This document shows, in pieces, positions 43,428 to 53,967 of a stretch of 64,000 nucleotides of DNA. The notes beneath the pieces are model-generated. The model ran no database searches and was not told the DNA's origin. It was given only the letters and a program-made list of their open reading frames with translations. Both the position numbers and the translations under genes were made by a program. Each line of letters opens with the position of its first letter. Position 1 is the stretch's first letter. The DNA comes from Thozetella sp. PMI_491 (lineage: Eukaryota; Ascomycota; Sordariomycetes; Chaetosphaeriales; Chaetosphaeriaceae). The DNA is taken from contig MU270106.1 in assembly GCA_021432635.1 (NCBI GenBank), positions 154,399-218,398 on the forward strand. The letters are read 5' to 3'.

Positions 43428-44426
43428 TCACTTCTTCAAGCTCTCAGCGAACGCCGTCACCGTCTCAACCAGCGACACATCCCCCACTAGCCCGAGCCCC
43501 GTCGCCCGATTGACGTCGAATCGCGCAGGCCAGCTGCCTACAATCGCCTCGATCTTGCTGTCTGGCTTCTCTTCCACGAGTGCCAATGCCTTCTGACCGC
43601 CTACTGCCTCGAGTGCCTCCAGGATCTCCTGTACCCGGACCGTGATGCCTGGCAGGTTGACGACCCTAGATATTCCAAACTTCTCCTTGGGGATATCTTT
43701 CAACGCCGCCAGATTCCGCACCACCGTGGAAGGGCTGCACACCCACATCTCCAGATTCCTGGACACGGGAAGCACGCTTGGTTCACCCTTGAGAGGCTCT
43801 CGCACAATCCCGCTCGCGAACGAGCTTGCGGCCGCCGATGGGGCACCGGGCCGCACGATCACGGTGGGAAGGCGCGCGATGCGCCCATTGAGCAGGCCGC
43901 GCCGCGACATATCGGAAAGGAACGTTTCGACCATGAGCTTTTGGGCGCCGTAGCTAGACTGGGGCGTCGGACATGTCGCCTCACTCGTCTGTTGCCCAGG
44001 CGTCGCTGGCCCGTACACAGCTAGGCTACTAGGGAAGACAACTACGGTGTCTGACCCGTGCGGCTTTGCGCGAAGTCCGTCGATGAGGGCCCGGTGGCTA
44101 TCCCAATTGACACGCCACCCCAGCTCGAGGTTTGCCTCCGCGCCTCCAGACATCAGGCCATGGAGAAGATATACTGCCCTGAAGGGGGTCTCGAGAAGGG
44201 CGGAAACCGCGGCGGGGGAGGTGAGGTCGCTTTTGACGGCGGTGACGCGGGAGGAGGAGCTTGACTGGCTGCTGACAGTGGGAATCGGCGGTTCGATCAC
44301 GTCGGTGAGAGTAAGGTGGATGGAAGGAGAGGCTGCTAGCAGGGCCGCGCTCAGCTCTTGCCCGATGAAACCCGCAGCCCCGGTGATGAGGACGTGTTCC
44401 TCCCCTGCGACAGATTGAGAACCCAT
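43428..44426 (-). CDS. Extended SDR, D-erythronate dehydrogenase-like
   Basis: NAD-dependent epimerase/dehydratase-type SDR, 332 residues, one exon. NAD motif LITGAAGFIGQEL near the N-terminus; catalytic SSLAVYG and YGAQK; the downstream RLPTVIVRPGAPSAAASSF and GIVREPLKG resemble the D-erythronate dehydrogenase (DenD) group, which oxidises C2 of a sugar acid. The ATG at 44426 is the first in the frame. Divergent from an aldo-keto reductase gene across 473 bp that hold cluster element copy 3. A nucleoside-sugar epimerase is less likely from these signatures. Confidence 0.82.
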   Translation of the reverse strand: MGSQSVAGEEHVLITGAAGFIGQELSAALLAASPSIHLTLTDVIEPPIPTVSSQSSSSSRVTAVKSDLTSPAAVSALLETPFRAVYLLHGLMSGGAEANLELGWRVNWDSHRALIDGLRAKPHGSDTVVVFPSSLAVYGPATPGQQTSEATCPTPQSSYGAQKLMVETFLSDMSRRGLLNGRIARLPTVIVRPGAPSAAASSFASGIVREPLKGEPSVLPVSRNLEMWVCSPSTVVRNLAALKDIPKEKFGISRVVNLPGITVRVQEILEALEAVGGQKALALVEEKPDSKIEAIVGSWPARFDVNRATGLGLVGDVSLVETVTAFAESLKK

Positions 44427-44899
44427 TGTTTGGTAACTATTGGGCAGCGGTGGATCAATTTTGCGGGTAGGATTTCCAGAATCGGGAACACACAATTGTA
44501 AAAGTTCTTGTAGCAGCCCAACGTGGTCCACTACTAGTAAACAAAACCTACCCTTTCATCGGTTGATCGCGCGCATATTCAAGCTAACCTGTGTGCATCG
44601 GAGAGCTGCGCGGGCTGCTATGACGCAACGCGGACCCTGAGCTAATCGCTGCTCAAGGGTTTCCCGAGGGACGCCGACCTAGCATTGGCCGGTTGGCGCC
44701 CGGCGAGAAGTCCGGGACCCACCAACATCACGAAGACTCTGGGACGACTACCCCATGAGGCTAAGTGCATACCTCCAACTGCTTGGGTCAAAAAGGCATG
44801 GGGGGAAATTGGGGACGTTGTTCGAACCTACATGTGCTTTCAAGCTCCCCAGACCAACCACCAAGTACCCGATAATATCACGTGCGAAACTGCTTCACA
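44427..44899. promoter_or_regulatory. Divergent promoter, SDR / aldo-keto reductase
   Basis: 473-bp head-to-head promoter carrying cluster element copy 3 at 44700-44715. No gene within. Confidence 0.6.
44700..44715 (+). promoter_or_regulatory. Cluster element copy 3 (CGG-N8-CCG)
   Basis: CCGGCGAGAAGTCCGG, one base different from copy 1 (A to C at the first spacer base), and extended to CCCGG/CCGGG arms. Confidence 0.75.
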
Positions 44900-46088
44900 A
44901 TGGAATACACTAGGTCAGTCGCGTCTTCACAGCCAAGAGAAAGAGAATGGCTTCTAACACTATGACGTAGACTTGGCAACAGTGGCCTCAAAGTCTCCAA
45001 GATCATCCTGGGATGTATGAGCTTTGGATCGAGCAAATGGGAAGGCTCACCCTGGGTGCTAGATGAGGAAGAGAGCTTCAAGGTGATCAAGAAGGCCTAC
45101 GACTTGGGCATCAATACCTGGGTATGATTACTCGCTTGGCTCTGCACATCCCGTTCATCACTCACTATGGCGTTAGGACACGGCAGACACGTACTCCAAT
45201 GGCAAGTCCGAAGTCATCGTTGGCAAGGCCCTGAAGAAATTCAACATTCCCCGGAGCAAGGTGGTCATCATGACGAAGATCTTCAACCCGGTAATGGACG
45301 ATGACTCGCGGCCGGCAGCCGTCAATGATGGTCCTTTGGTCAACCAGATGGGCCTCAGCAGAAAACACATCTTCGAGGCCGTGGATCGGTGCTTGGAGAG
45401 GCTCGACACCGACTATATTGGTTAGTTACAGTCCTCTACTCCATTGACTATCTCGCCTGGTTCCTAACATGCTTTTTCAGATGTGCTTCAGATTCACCGA
45501 CTGGATCGCGACACACCCCCGGAAGAGATTATGCGCGCCCTTCATGAGGTGGTCATGAGCGGGAAGGTACGCTACATAGGCGCCTCTTCCATGTACACAT
45601 GGGAATTTGCACGCCTCCAGTACATAGCCAAGCTCCACGACTGGACAGAGTTTGTAAGCATGCAACCTTTCTACAACCTCCTCTACCGTGAGGAGGAGCG
45701 GGAGATGCTGCCCTTCTGTCGCGCCACGGGCGTCGGCGTCATTCCTTGGAGCCCACTTGCTCGTGGAGTGCTGGCGCGATCGAACAGCGCTGCCGCCAGT
45801 GAAAGCGAAACCACCAGGGGTTCGTCAGACGCCAAGACAAAGAAGTGGTTTGCGAGTGCCAACCTGGAGATTGTGGATGCTGTTGAGAAGGTAGCTAAGG
45901 ACAAGGGAGTGGGCATGCCGCTGGTCGCAACTGCTTGGGTGCTCCGTCAGGGGTGCTGGCCTATTGTGGGACTCAGTAGTGAGAGGAGAGTGGAGGAGAC
46001 AGTGAAGGCGTTGAGCGTTCAGTTGACGGATGAGGAATGTAAGTTTCTCGAACAGGGATACCGGGCGCGAGATATTGAAGGGATGTAA
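44900..46088 (+). CDS. Aldo-keto reductase
   Basis: NADPH-dependent (beta/alpha)8 oxidoreductase, 338 residues. Exons 44900-44913, 44971-45121, 45177-45420, 45481-46088. Exon 1 is just 14 bp (MEYT plus two bases of Arg) and joins to RLGNSGLKVSKIILGCMSFG, the normal start of this AKR branch. Catalytic tetrad Asp56, Tyr61 (DTADTYSNG), Lys89 (VVIMTK) and His142 (LQIHR). Cofactor and substrate segments: PFYNLLYREEERE and PIVGLSSERRVEE. It is likely to reduce or oxidise an aldehyde or ketose formed in the cluster, for example the aldehyde half released by the aldolase. The latter is inference. Confidence 0.9.
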
Positions 46089-46418
46089 ATAGGACGTACT
46101 CAGGCAAATTGATAGATACATCGCTCCCTTCTTGCATAATTCATGCACTGTCTCATATCAGCAACCTCATTGGATGCACTCGTTTGCTAGAACCATCTGC
46201 TGTTTTAACTAATCTATATTCTCTGAACCTTGACTTGGCGTTACAAGAGATGATGTAGGTGATCGTTGCGATGTCAGTGTGTTATCCAGGTACAGCAATT
46301 ATTTTCGGTCAAAATACATAGTTCCTCCGACTGATACAATAAGGAATATGTGAGTATTTGGAATCTAAATTCTATTCTAGCACAACGCCGTCTCCCCATC
46401 TCCCCTAATGCATAGCCT
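46089..46418. other. Convergent intergenic region
   Basis: 330 bp between the 3' ends of the aldo-keto reductase and the flavocytochrome gene. AT-rich; nothing recognised. Confidence 0.5.
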
Positions 46419-48160
46419 TCATAATCTGGCCTTGGGAGATCTCCTAGGGATATCAGGGAACTTCTGGGATCTAACGAGATGGTCTACGTCTGCAGTGTTC
46501 AACATATCCGGAGTGACTTCGCCCAGCGTTCGCACACCACATAACCTCATCGAAGTCTCTAATTCGTCTTTCAGAACTACCGTTTGTCAGTATCGGGTTG
46601 ATCAGTCTCAGTATCGGTATGGCCACTCACTCTGTGTCAGATGCTCTGCTCCTTCCTGGCCATACACCAAGGAGTAAAGGTACGGCCGTCCCACGCCAAC
46701 GGCAGTGGCCCCCAATGCAATTGCTTTGAGAATATCTGTGCCTCGCTCAAACCCTCCATCGACGAAGACCTCGAGGCGTGAGAAAACTTCGGGGCACTTG
46801 AGCCTGAGCTCGAGCAGGTTCAAAATAGCGGGCTGGCTTCTACAGTGCGGCTTTCGTTAGTAACCGTCAGTCACTCGTGGGGAGTCAACATACGTATCCA
46901 GTGACCTCCCGCCATGATTGCTGAGCATGATGCCATCTACCCCATACTTGACTGCCATCTTCGCATCCTCCACGTTCTGCACGCCCTTCAGGATGATTGG
47001 TGCGCTAGACGTCTCCTTGATCCAGGCCAGATCCTCCCAGGTCAACCCCTTGTCAATATACTGGGCCATCAGGCGGCCTAGTCCGCCTCCTTTCTTATCG
47101 TTCGCAGAGGTGGCCCCACTAATCGCGGATTGGACGCTCCCGGCCGCGATGCGCTCGTCAGCCTCGCGCTTTCCAGGCACAGGCGCATCTACCGTCACAA
47201 AAATGGCCCGGATACCCAGGCTTTTGGCCTTGCGTAATAGCTCGGTCGTCTTGCTCCTCTCCGAGTTGACGTATAGTTGGAAGAAGAATGGCTGCTTAGG
47301 GGAACCGGCTTCGACGATCCTGGCTAGTGGGAACGACGCGTTGTTGGAGATCTAAGTGGAAAAATCAGTAACACGATGTAGTCCCAGAGCATCAGAGAGA
47401 GCTTACACATTGGATAATTCCCTCACGTGCGGCGGCCTTTGCGAGTGCAATCTCACCATCTGGATGCGCGAGCTTGGCCATGGCAGCTGGGCTGATGAAA
47501 AAAGGAGCCTCGCTTTCGAAGCCTAAAATACGCCTCCTCAAACTTATGTGCCGAACATCTCGCAGGATGCGAGGCTGAATCATGATCCTTCGAAGCAGTG
47601 CCTTGTTTTGGCGGTGCGTAATGAGATCCGTTGCTGCCGACGAGTAAAAGGCCCAAGTTTTGGGAGACAGCTCGACCTCGGCCACCTTCTCGAAATCGGC
47701 TGCGCTGATTAAATTGTGCAGGCCCGGCGGGCCCGAGACTTCTTTCCTCACTCCAGCTTCAATCTGCCTTTGTGTAGCTACCGTGGCATCTTGGGGAGGA
47801 GGGTCCATGGCTGAGTGCTCGAGCAAGCCCTTAAATTTGGTTGCTGGTAAGGTGTCTTCGAACATGCCCGGCGCATGGACTTTGTCAAACTCTTCAGTTG
47901 CATGACCTCCAGCGCAGCTCAGAATAACTTTACCCTCTTTGTCAGTCAACGGATCCAATAGATCAAGGCTTCGTTATTCTCGTACTTTCAGGGCCACCGG
48001 GGTGTTCATCTAGAAACTCTGTGACGTCCCATACTTTCCTGTGAACGACAACCCAGCAGTCATCTTTCCTATTGTGCCTATGGAGCTCCTCCAGCGACAC
48101 GTATGCTGGCTCATCCATGTAGGTGCTCGATTCTGTAGTGTTGGATGGGCTTTCGTGCAT
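46419..48160 (-). CDS. Flavocytochrome b2-type FMN 2-hydroxyacid dehydrogenase
   Basis: Cytochrome b5 domain fused to an FMN-dependent alpha-hydroxyacid dehydrogenase, as in L-lactate:cytochrome c oxidoreductase. Exons in transcription order: 48160-47986, 47927-47407, 47351-46894, 46839-46631, 46576-46419; 506 residues. Haem ligands are His53 (HPGGP) and His76 (KVHAPG), 23 apart as in yeast cytochrome b2; this spacing is why the acceptor at 47928 is preferred over an AG 9 bp earlier. FMN/active-site marks: [56 protein letters not shown] and [16 protein letters not shown]. No mitochondrial presequence is obvious. Divergent from the D-2-hydroxyacid dehydrogenase gene; the ATG at 48118 is an alternative start. 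Confidence 0.9.
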
Positions 48161-48784
48161 CTTTGCTATGTAGGGAAGCCGATACAAGGTTCGGAGGCTA
48201 AGTCAAAAGGTCTTAATGCTTCCTTGCCCTCTCATACCTCAGTGAAAAGACCAGAAAGAGCGTGATCGCTGATCGCTTATGCAGGCTCTCCCACGACCGG
48301 AAAGCTCGCTGCGCCGAAGAACAGGGAGAAATGCTCAAGGCCAGCGACGCAGTGAGGGTGAAGGGCCAATGTTTGACAACCAATAAGACGACGCGGGCGT
48401 GCCATACAGATTGTCTGAGACTGCATGGAAATAATCGGCCATTATGTCCAGGGGGCCTCGTCTCGATGCATACATCGGCCTTCTCTCCGGATGGCCGCGA
48501 AGAGCGGGTGGAGCCAGTTCGTTAAGCGGCCGCCTCCTATTCCAGAGCACTTCCCCACTTGTCCCGCTCGGGGTCGTCTATGCCGAGATCACATGGACAC
48601 CTGCTCGAGTCAAGGAAGTACCAGTGTTAGGAAGCTGTTGGGGTAGCTACTCTCAAGAAGCCTGTGTACTGATCTCGCGCGAACGTGCCCACTGATGCCC
48701 GGGGTTGTTTTTTGTTGTCAAACAGTTACAATCCCACACTGTACTATTGCACCGTTTCTGTATGCTTTCTAATGCAAAGGAGCC
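48161..48784. promoter_or_regulatory. Divergent promoter, flavocytochrome / D-2-hydroxyacid dehydrogenase
   Basis: 624-bp head-to-head promoter with cluster element copy 4 at 48475-48490. No gene within. Confidence 0.6.
48475..48490 (-). promoter_or_regulatory. Cluster element copy 4 (CGG-N8-CCG)
   Basis: On the minus strand reads CCGGAGAGAAGGCCGA; identical to copy 2 except for the last base, with both CGG/CCG triplets intact. Confidence 0.75.
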
Positions 48785-49912
48785 ATGTCGAAACCAACCG
48801 TGCTACATATTGGGGAGCCCATCAAGTATAACCATGAGTTCTACAAAAATGAGTTCACAAAACGATTTAATGTCGTACGCAGCGAGGAGACCAGCAGGAA
48901 GGCTTTCATCCAAGCACTGAACGAGAACAAGTCCGTAACTTTCTCAGCTACCCTGAGCATGATATGCCGCCAATGCTAAGCATTCCACCTCACAAGCAGA
49001 TATGGTAACTTCTCGGCGATCTTCCGACCACACTTCCAAACAGGAGGCGAAATGGGCCAGTGGGATGAGGAACTCATATCCCTCCTACCTCCCTCGGTGC
49101 ACATATTCGCCTCGGCCGGCGCGGGGTTCAACTGGGCCGATGTCGACATTCTCGGACAGCGTGGGATATGGTATGCCAATGGTGCCGGCGCGAGCGATGA
49201 GGCGGTCTCGGATACCGGTTTATACATGATCCTGTCTGTCTTCCGCAACTTCACGCGTTCGCAGCTTGCGGCGCGAACGTGCGATCCGGCACAGTTTGAA
49301 GCGACGCACAGGTTGATCGCGACTATCTCGAAGAACCCGCGCGGACACGTCCTCGGTATCGTTGGGCTCGGAAATATCAGCAAGAAGCTCGCCTACAAGG
49401 CACGGACGGCGCTAGGAATGAAGATTCACTACTACGACGTCATCCGCGCTCCCCCCGAGGTTGAGGAAGAACTCGAGGCGACCTTCCACGAGACTCCACA
49501 CGACCTATTCGCTGTAGCCGACTGCGTGACCTTACATACGCCTCTGAACAAGCACACGCAAGACCTGATCGGCGTGGAAGCCCTCGCAACCATGAAGGAC
49601 GGAGTCCGGATCATCAACACGGCAAGAGGGCCAGTGGTCAACGAAGCCGCGCTAATCGAGGCTCTACGGAGCGGTAAAGTTGCCGCGGCGGGATTGGACG
49701 TACACTACTACGAGCCGCAAGTTTCTAAGGAGCTGGCAGCCATGGAGAACGTGACGTTGACGACACACATTGGGGGCGGAGCTATAGACACAAGAGTGAA
49801 TTTTGAGCTGAACGCTATGAAGAACATCCTAGCAGTTGTTGGGGAGAAAGGCGAGTTGATCGGGACCCCGTTGACGCCGGTGAATAGCCACGCATTTAAG
49901 CATGCGTCATAG
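48785..49912 (+). CDS. D-isomer-specific 2-hydroxyacid dehydrogenase
   Basis: NAD(P)H-dependent D-2-hydroxyacid dehydrogenase (glyoxylate/hydroxypyruvate reductase-like), 352 residues. Exons 48785-48930 and 49000-49912; the donor is the unusual GTCCGT, and splicing gives NENKYGNFSAIFRPHF. Marks: ASAGAGFNWADVD, the Rossmann motif GIVGLGNISKKLA, NTARGPVVNEAAL with the catalytic Arg, AAGLDVHYYEP with the Glu, and THIGGGAID with the His. In its setting it could interconvert a D-2-hydroxyacid and the 2-oxoacid made by the aldolase or SDR. It and the neighbouring flavocytochrome act on opposite sides of the same chemical class (2-hydroxyacids). Confidence 0.9.
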
Positions 49913-50408
49913 TCAAGGACTATCTGAGCAACTGATATTCGCGAAAGTGTTTAATAGATAGCAAAATAGCAGAGACTAATCCCATAGAGTCGAATAGCAC
50001 CGACAAGACAGGTTACCACAGGAACGTCTATTAATTAGACCGTATAATTTTACCACCCCCCTGACATAGGCTGCCTTGTCTTTGCCGTATTTCTTGGCAC
50101 GCAATCTCGTCTCTATCGTCTCTCGCTCCATTCCTAGATAATGAGGCCCTTGTCAAAAACGCAGCCTTTCCTTACCTGGTACTCCCCGCGGTCTAGCGCG
50201 GGGAATCTGGGGAGCGGGGAAGCCTTGTAGTCAGCGTTTCTCTCGGTGTTGTCTCCGAGAAGTCTCCCCCACAAGGGGTCCCTGGTCTCCAGCGTGGGGT
50301 GATACGGCCTATGCAAAACCATACTTTACTAAAGTTTCTAGCTCAGTAAAGCCAGGTACGCACCTTTTCACTCTGCATCTCGTGCGAATTACCAACTGCT
50401 CGGACGCC
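49913..50408. promoter_or_regulatory. Promoter region of the Dal5-type transporter
   Basis: 496 bp. It holds a dense group of CreA-like sites and an inverted repeat (listed separately). A half-match to the cluster element, CCGAGAAGTC, lies at 50255-50264 but lacks the second CGG. Confidence 0.5.
50183..50219. promoter_or_regulatory. Four CreA-like sites and an 8-bp inverted repeat
   Basis: SYGGRG matches: CCCCGC (50184-50189, minus strand), GCGGGG (50198-50203), CTGGGG (50207-50212), GCGGGG (50214-50219). The first two form the perfect inverted repeat TCCCCGCG-GTCTAG-CGCGGGGA (50183-50204). This is typical of carbon-repressed fungal promoters; function not shown. Confidence 0.5.
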
Positions 50409-52226
50409 ATGTCGGACGTCATTCACCAAAACAAGATCGACTCGGAGCATCACGAGGACTTGAAGCCTCGGATGCTCTTGCCCGATGAATTACCACCTCC
50501 GGAAGAGCTGGCTGATCTCAGCAATGAAGAGCTGAAGGCTCTCGAGCGTGGTTTAACCCGCAGGCTCGATCTAACGCTCATGCCGGTGGTGTTCCTACTC
50601 TTCCTACTCAATATCCTGTGAGTTCCGCGACATGAGGCGTGATTTACCGCAAGGAATTCCTTCTGACAATATCTACAGTGACAGGAACAACATCGCCAGT
50701 GCCAAGATAGTGGGGCTACCCAAGACGCTCGGCTTGACCAACGACCAATACAATACCTGCCTGCTCATGTTCTACATTGGCTGTATGACCCAATTTCCCC
50801 TTGGAGGCTTTCTTCATCGCCGCTAATCCAGTATAGACTGTATAACACAGGTCCCGTCTAACTTAATAATCGGAAAAGTGAGACCTTCCTATTATATTTG
50901 CCTCTTGACATCGCTATGGGGAGTTGTCTCGATGAGCCAAGCATTCACACACAACTTCGGAGAACTAGCAGCGGTGAGGTTCATATTGGGCCTAATCGAG
51001 GCTCCATTTCTCCCAGCCGTGTTTGTCCTCATGTCTTGCTGGTATACGCGGGCAGAGCTTCCGCCGAGAATTGCCATTCTTTATGGAGGCAACATGCTGG
51101 CCACGGCCTTTTCTGGTCTCATCGCGGCGGGCATCACAGCGCGCATGGAAGGCGTGGCTGGTCGACCTTCTTGGGTAAGCAGAGACATTCAAGATACTGG
51201 ATGGAGCAATTCAGCTGATTTGTATCTTGCTAGGAATGGCTGTTCATCATCGAAGGCTCCATGACCGTCGGGCTGGCGCTGCTACTGCTACCCCTCCTCA
51301 CGGACTACCCCTTACAGAGCAACCATATGTTCATTTCGCGCAAGCATCAGCTAATTGCGGTAAGATCCTGCAGCACACAGTCTTGTTAAGAGCTAACATG
51401 CTAACGTTCGGGGTAGGAATGGCGGATCCGCAAGGAGAATGCTGGTATTATCGATGAGGACCCCGAGTCGATATTTTGGGGACTTAAGCAGGCGCTCGTT
51501 GACCCCAAGCTGTACATGTATATTGTACTGCAAATGGCCCTCATCACGGCGCAGTCTTTCAACAACTTCTTCCCTTCTATCGTGGGGACTCTTGGATATG
51601 ATGGAACCACGACGCTACTGCTAACCTCGCCGCCGTATTTCTTCGCTTTCATCGTCTCACTATGTGTCTCATTTCACGCAGCGCACCGGCGCGAGCGTGG
51701 CTGGCACATCGCCGTACCGATGATATTTGCCCTTCTCGGCAACCTCTTGGTAAGTTTCAGTCTGGGGAGTATTTGGAAGCACGCTTTCTCCTAACATCAA
51801 TCACAGGCCATGTTTGTTCCATCTAATGGCGCTCGCTATTTCTCCATGTTTCTCATGACAGGCGGCTCCTATGCGCCATACAACCTTTGTGTGAGCTGGC
51901 TGAGCGCATCCCTGCCGCGGCCGAGGGCAAAGAGAGCTGCGGCACTGGCTATTGTCAATTTCATGGCAGCAGGTGTCGCTCATTTCTACACTAGCTACAT
52001 GTTCCCGGACAGTCAGCAACCGCGCTACTATGCAGGAGGTGGTGTTATGAGTGGTGCCTGCTTGGTTTGTGCTGGCACAGCATTATATTTGAAGCACTAC
52101 CTCCGAAAGCAGAACAAGAAGTTGGAGGAAGCGGAACAGCGCGGAGTCGTCAGCCATTCGCAGATTGCGGGCTCGAAAGCTGGGCACGGTGGCGAGGGCA
52201 TTGTATCGTTTAGATATGTGCATTAA
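50409..52226 (+). CDS. MFS transporter, Dal5 (anion:cation symporter) type
   Basis: Major facilitator of the allantoate/nicotinate permease group, 509 residues, twelve predicted helices. Exons 50409-50617, 50679-50782, 50837-51174, 51234-51359, 51417-51749, 51807-52226. Family marks: LDLTLMPVVFLLFLLNILDRNNI in helix 1, QVPSNLIIGKVRPS after helix 2 (restored by the intron 50783-50836), GLIEAPFLPAVFVLMSCWYTRAELPPRIAILYGG, EWLFIIEGSMT and PYNLCVSWL. Members carry carboxylates such as tartrate, allantoate, nicotinate or sugar acids, which suits the preceding hydroxyacid genes. Cluster membership is likely from position, although the promoter lacks a full cluster element. Confidence 0.88.
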
Positions 52227-52429
52227 GTCTCGATCACTACGGTGGAAGACCGTCAGGATATATCGGAAAGCATCTTAGAAGCCCAAATAGCTAGCCTGTC
52301 TACAACTGCAGAAGACTTTGTAGGCTAGCGTTCTCACTCTTATTCTGAATACCGCTTGCGTTAAGACGGGGTATGTTCCGAGGTATAGATACGTCGCTAT
52401 TTATTAGAACATAATTAGTAGATCTATTT

Positions 52430-53305
52430 CTACATGCTCAATAAAAACAATACAGCAGCTACGATAATGGACAGTATTGCTAGATATCGGCTGCCGTGCA
52501 GCCTCGATGAAGCATTTGTCGAGGCTGTCGGAGCTGTCGCCGTCTCCGAAATAGTGCCAGAGGTAAGACGGCTAGACGTCGATGACAGGGACGATGAAGG
52601 GGTCGCGGAGGTGACAGCAGCCGCATTCTCCGTGATGCAGTGGCTGGGATCCCAGCCCATCCCTGGGCAGGCCTCAACGCATTTGTCCAACTCCGGGAGG
52701 CTACCAGCGACATAGGGGACCTTGGGTGCCTCATACTTCAAGGCACACTCGCGCACACACGCCAGAGCATCGCAGGTAAGGTTTGCCCACCACGAACGGC
52801 TCTCATTGTCCGTGCTAAAGCGGCCGCTTTGCTTGTCATAGTCGTTCCACGTCGTATTCGCGCCAGTTATATTGAAGATGGTGCTCTCGAAGGAGGACCA
52901 GATGGGCGAGTTAAAAGTATAGTTGCCAGTCTTGTCATCGCGCCGGAACAACTGATACGTCATCCCGTATGGATATCCGTCGGGGACGGCAGAGGGGGGA
53001 ATGGTGATATCGAAGCTGCTTAGATTCGTGCTCACGCATGGCGAGAGCGTGCAGTAAGGTCGCCATACAATAACGCCTTGCTCATATGCCGGATCGGCCA
53101 TAAGCCATAGCTTGAGGTAGGGCCAGTCGCAGTCTTGGCTTTCGGACAGCGGTGAGCTGCAGGACGAGGCATTGAAATTAAACTCCACTGGCGTACGTAC
53201 GCCTGCGGTCGCGACGGGTGGGATTGAGAAGACACTTGTAGGATTGATGGCGTTGGAAAGCTTTAAAGAAAATAGGAGGACCGCAAGAGAAGCGGCTCTG
53301 GACAT
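52430..53305 (-). CDS. GPI-anchored-type cell-surface protein
   Basis: 291 residues, no intron seen. A signal peptide (AASLAVLLFSLKLSNA) is followed by a globular N-glycosylated part with many Cys (SSCSSPLSESQDCDWP, CTLSPC, CDALACVRECALK, CVEACPGMGWD), a Ser/Thr-rich linker (from about residue 232) and a hydrophobic C-terminus (YLAILSIIVAAVLFLLSM) of GPI-signal or membrane-anchor type. The ATG at 53305 is chosen because it places the signal peptide at the start. Function unknown; similar Ser-rich surface proteins are common in ascomycetes. It is not evidently part of either cluster. Confidence 0.75.
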   Translation of the reverse strand: MSRAASLAVLLFSLKLSNAINPTSVFSIPPVATAGVRTPVEFNFNASSCSSPLSESQDCDWPYLKLWLMADPAYEQGVIVWRPYCTLSPCVSTNLSSFDITIPPSAVPDGYPYGMTYQLFRRDDKTGNYTFNSPIWSSFESTIFNITGANTTWNDYDKQSGRFSTDNESRSWWANLTCDALACVRECALKYEAPKVPYVAGSLPELDKCVEACPGMGWDPSHCITENAAAVTSATPSSSLSSTSSRLTSGTISETATAPTASTNASSRLHGSRYLAILSIIVAAVLFLLSM

Positions 53306-53967
53306 GTTGCCAGTAGCTTGTTGGGTAGTATCGTCTTTGTTGCACCAATATACTCGATGACCGACGCGAGAGATTTGCAGCTGTTTGTTGTGGCACAGTC
53401 GAATTCGCCTTCGGGATTGTACCCTGTACCCTGTAGGGAAGAGGAACCTCCGACCCACTTATTATTAGACTAAAGTCAAAGCCTTTGATTGGTCGATACC
53501 ACCCCTTGCGGTCTGCCTCCCCTTGCTCTGGAAGTCACGACTGTAGATGGGGTTCTCAGAAGATCTCAATATCTACTAAGCGTTCCGATATGCGACGAAA
53601 GACCGATTTTCTGCATTTCTAGCTCTCAGTTCATTCTCGGCTTCATCCTTTCCTCAGGAATATGGTTCTAGTGGAGTCTTATGGCCCTATCCTACTATAG
53701 TTTCCGGCCTGCAACATGATTGGCGACCCTTGGGTCCTCTCTCGAAGCGGTAGGTTATCGAAGTAGCCCAAACGAGGGCACATGAATGATTATTGGAACG
53801 AAGATGCATAGGACCTATTGATAGATCTAGAAAGGCGCAGCCCCGGATTCTACCCAAATTCCCTCCCAGACTAGGGATATTTAGTCATTTTTGAGATGTC
53901 TGCTCAGACACAGAGGAAGGGTTGAGCAAGCACGCGCATAGAAGCACTCTGAGCTCGCACTTCCATA
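53306..53967. other. Intergenic region
   Basis: 662 bp between two minus-strand genes; promoter of the surface protein and 3' flank of the permease. No other gene recognised. Confidence 0.4.

Noticed and set aside
47928-47936. Acceptor at 47937 for the second exon of the flavocytochrome
   Set aside because: It would insert three residues between the two haem-ligand histidines; the acceptor at 47928 gives the cytochrome b2 spacing of 23.
50255-50264. CCGAGAAGTC upstream of the Dal5-type transporter as a fifth cluster element
   Set aside because: The first CGG is broken and the second is CTC; too weak to count.
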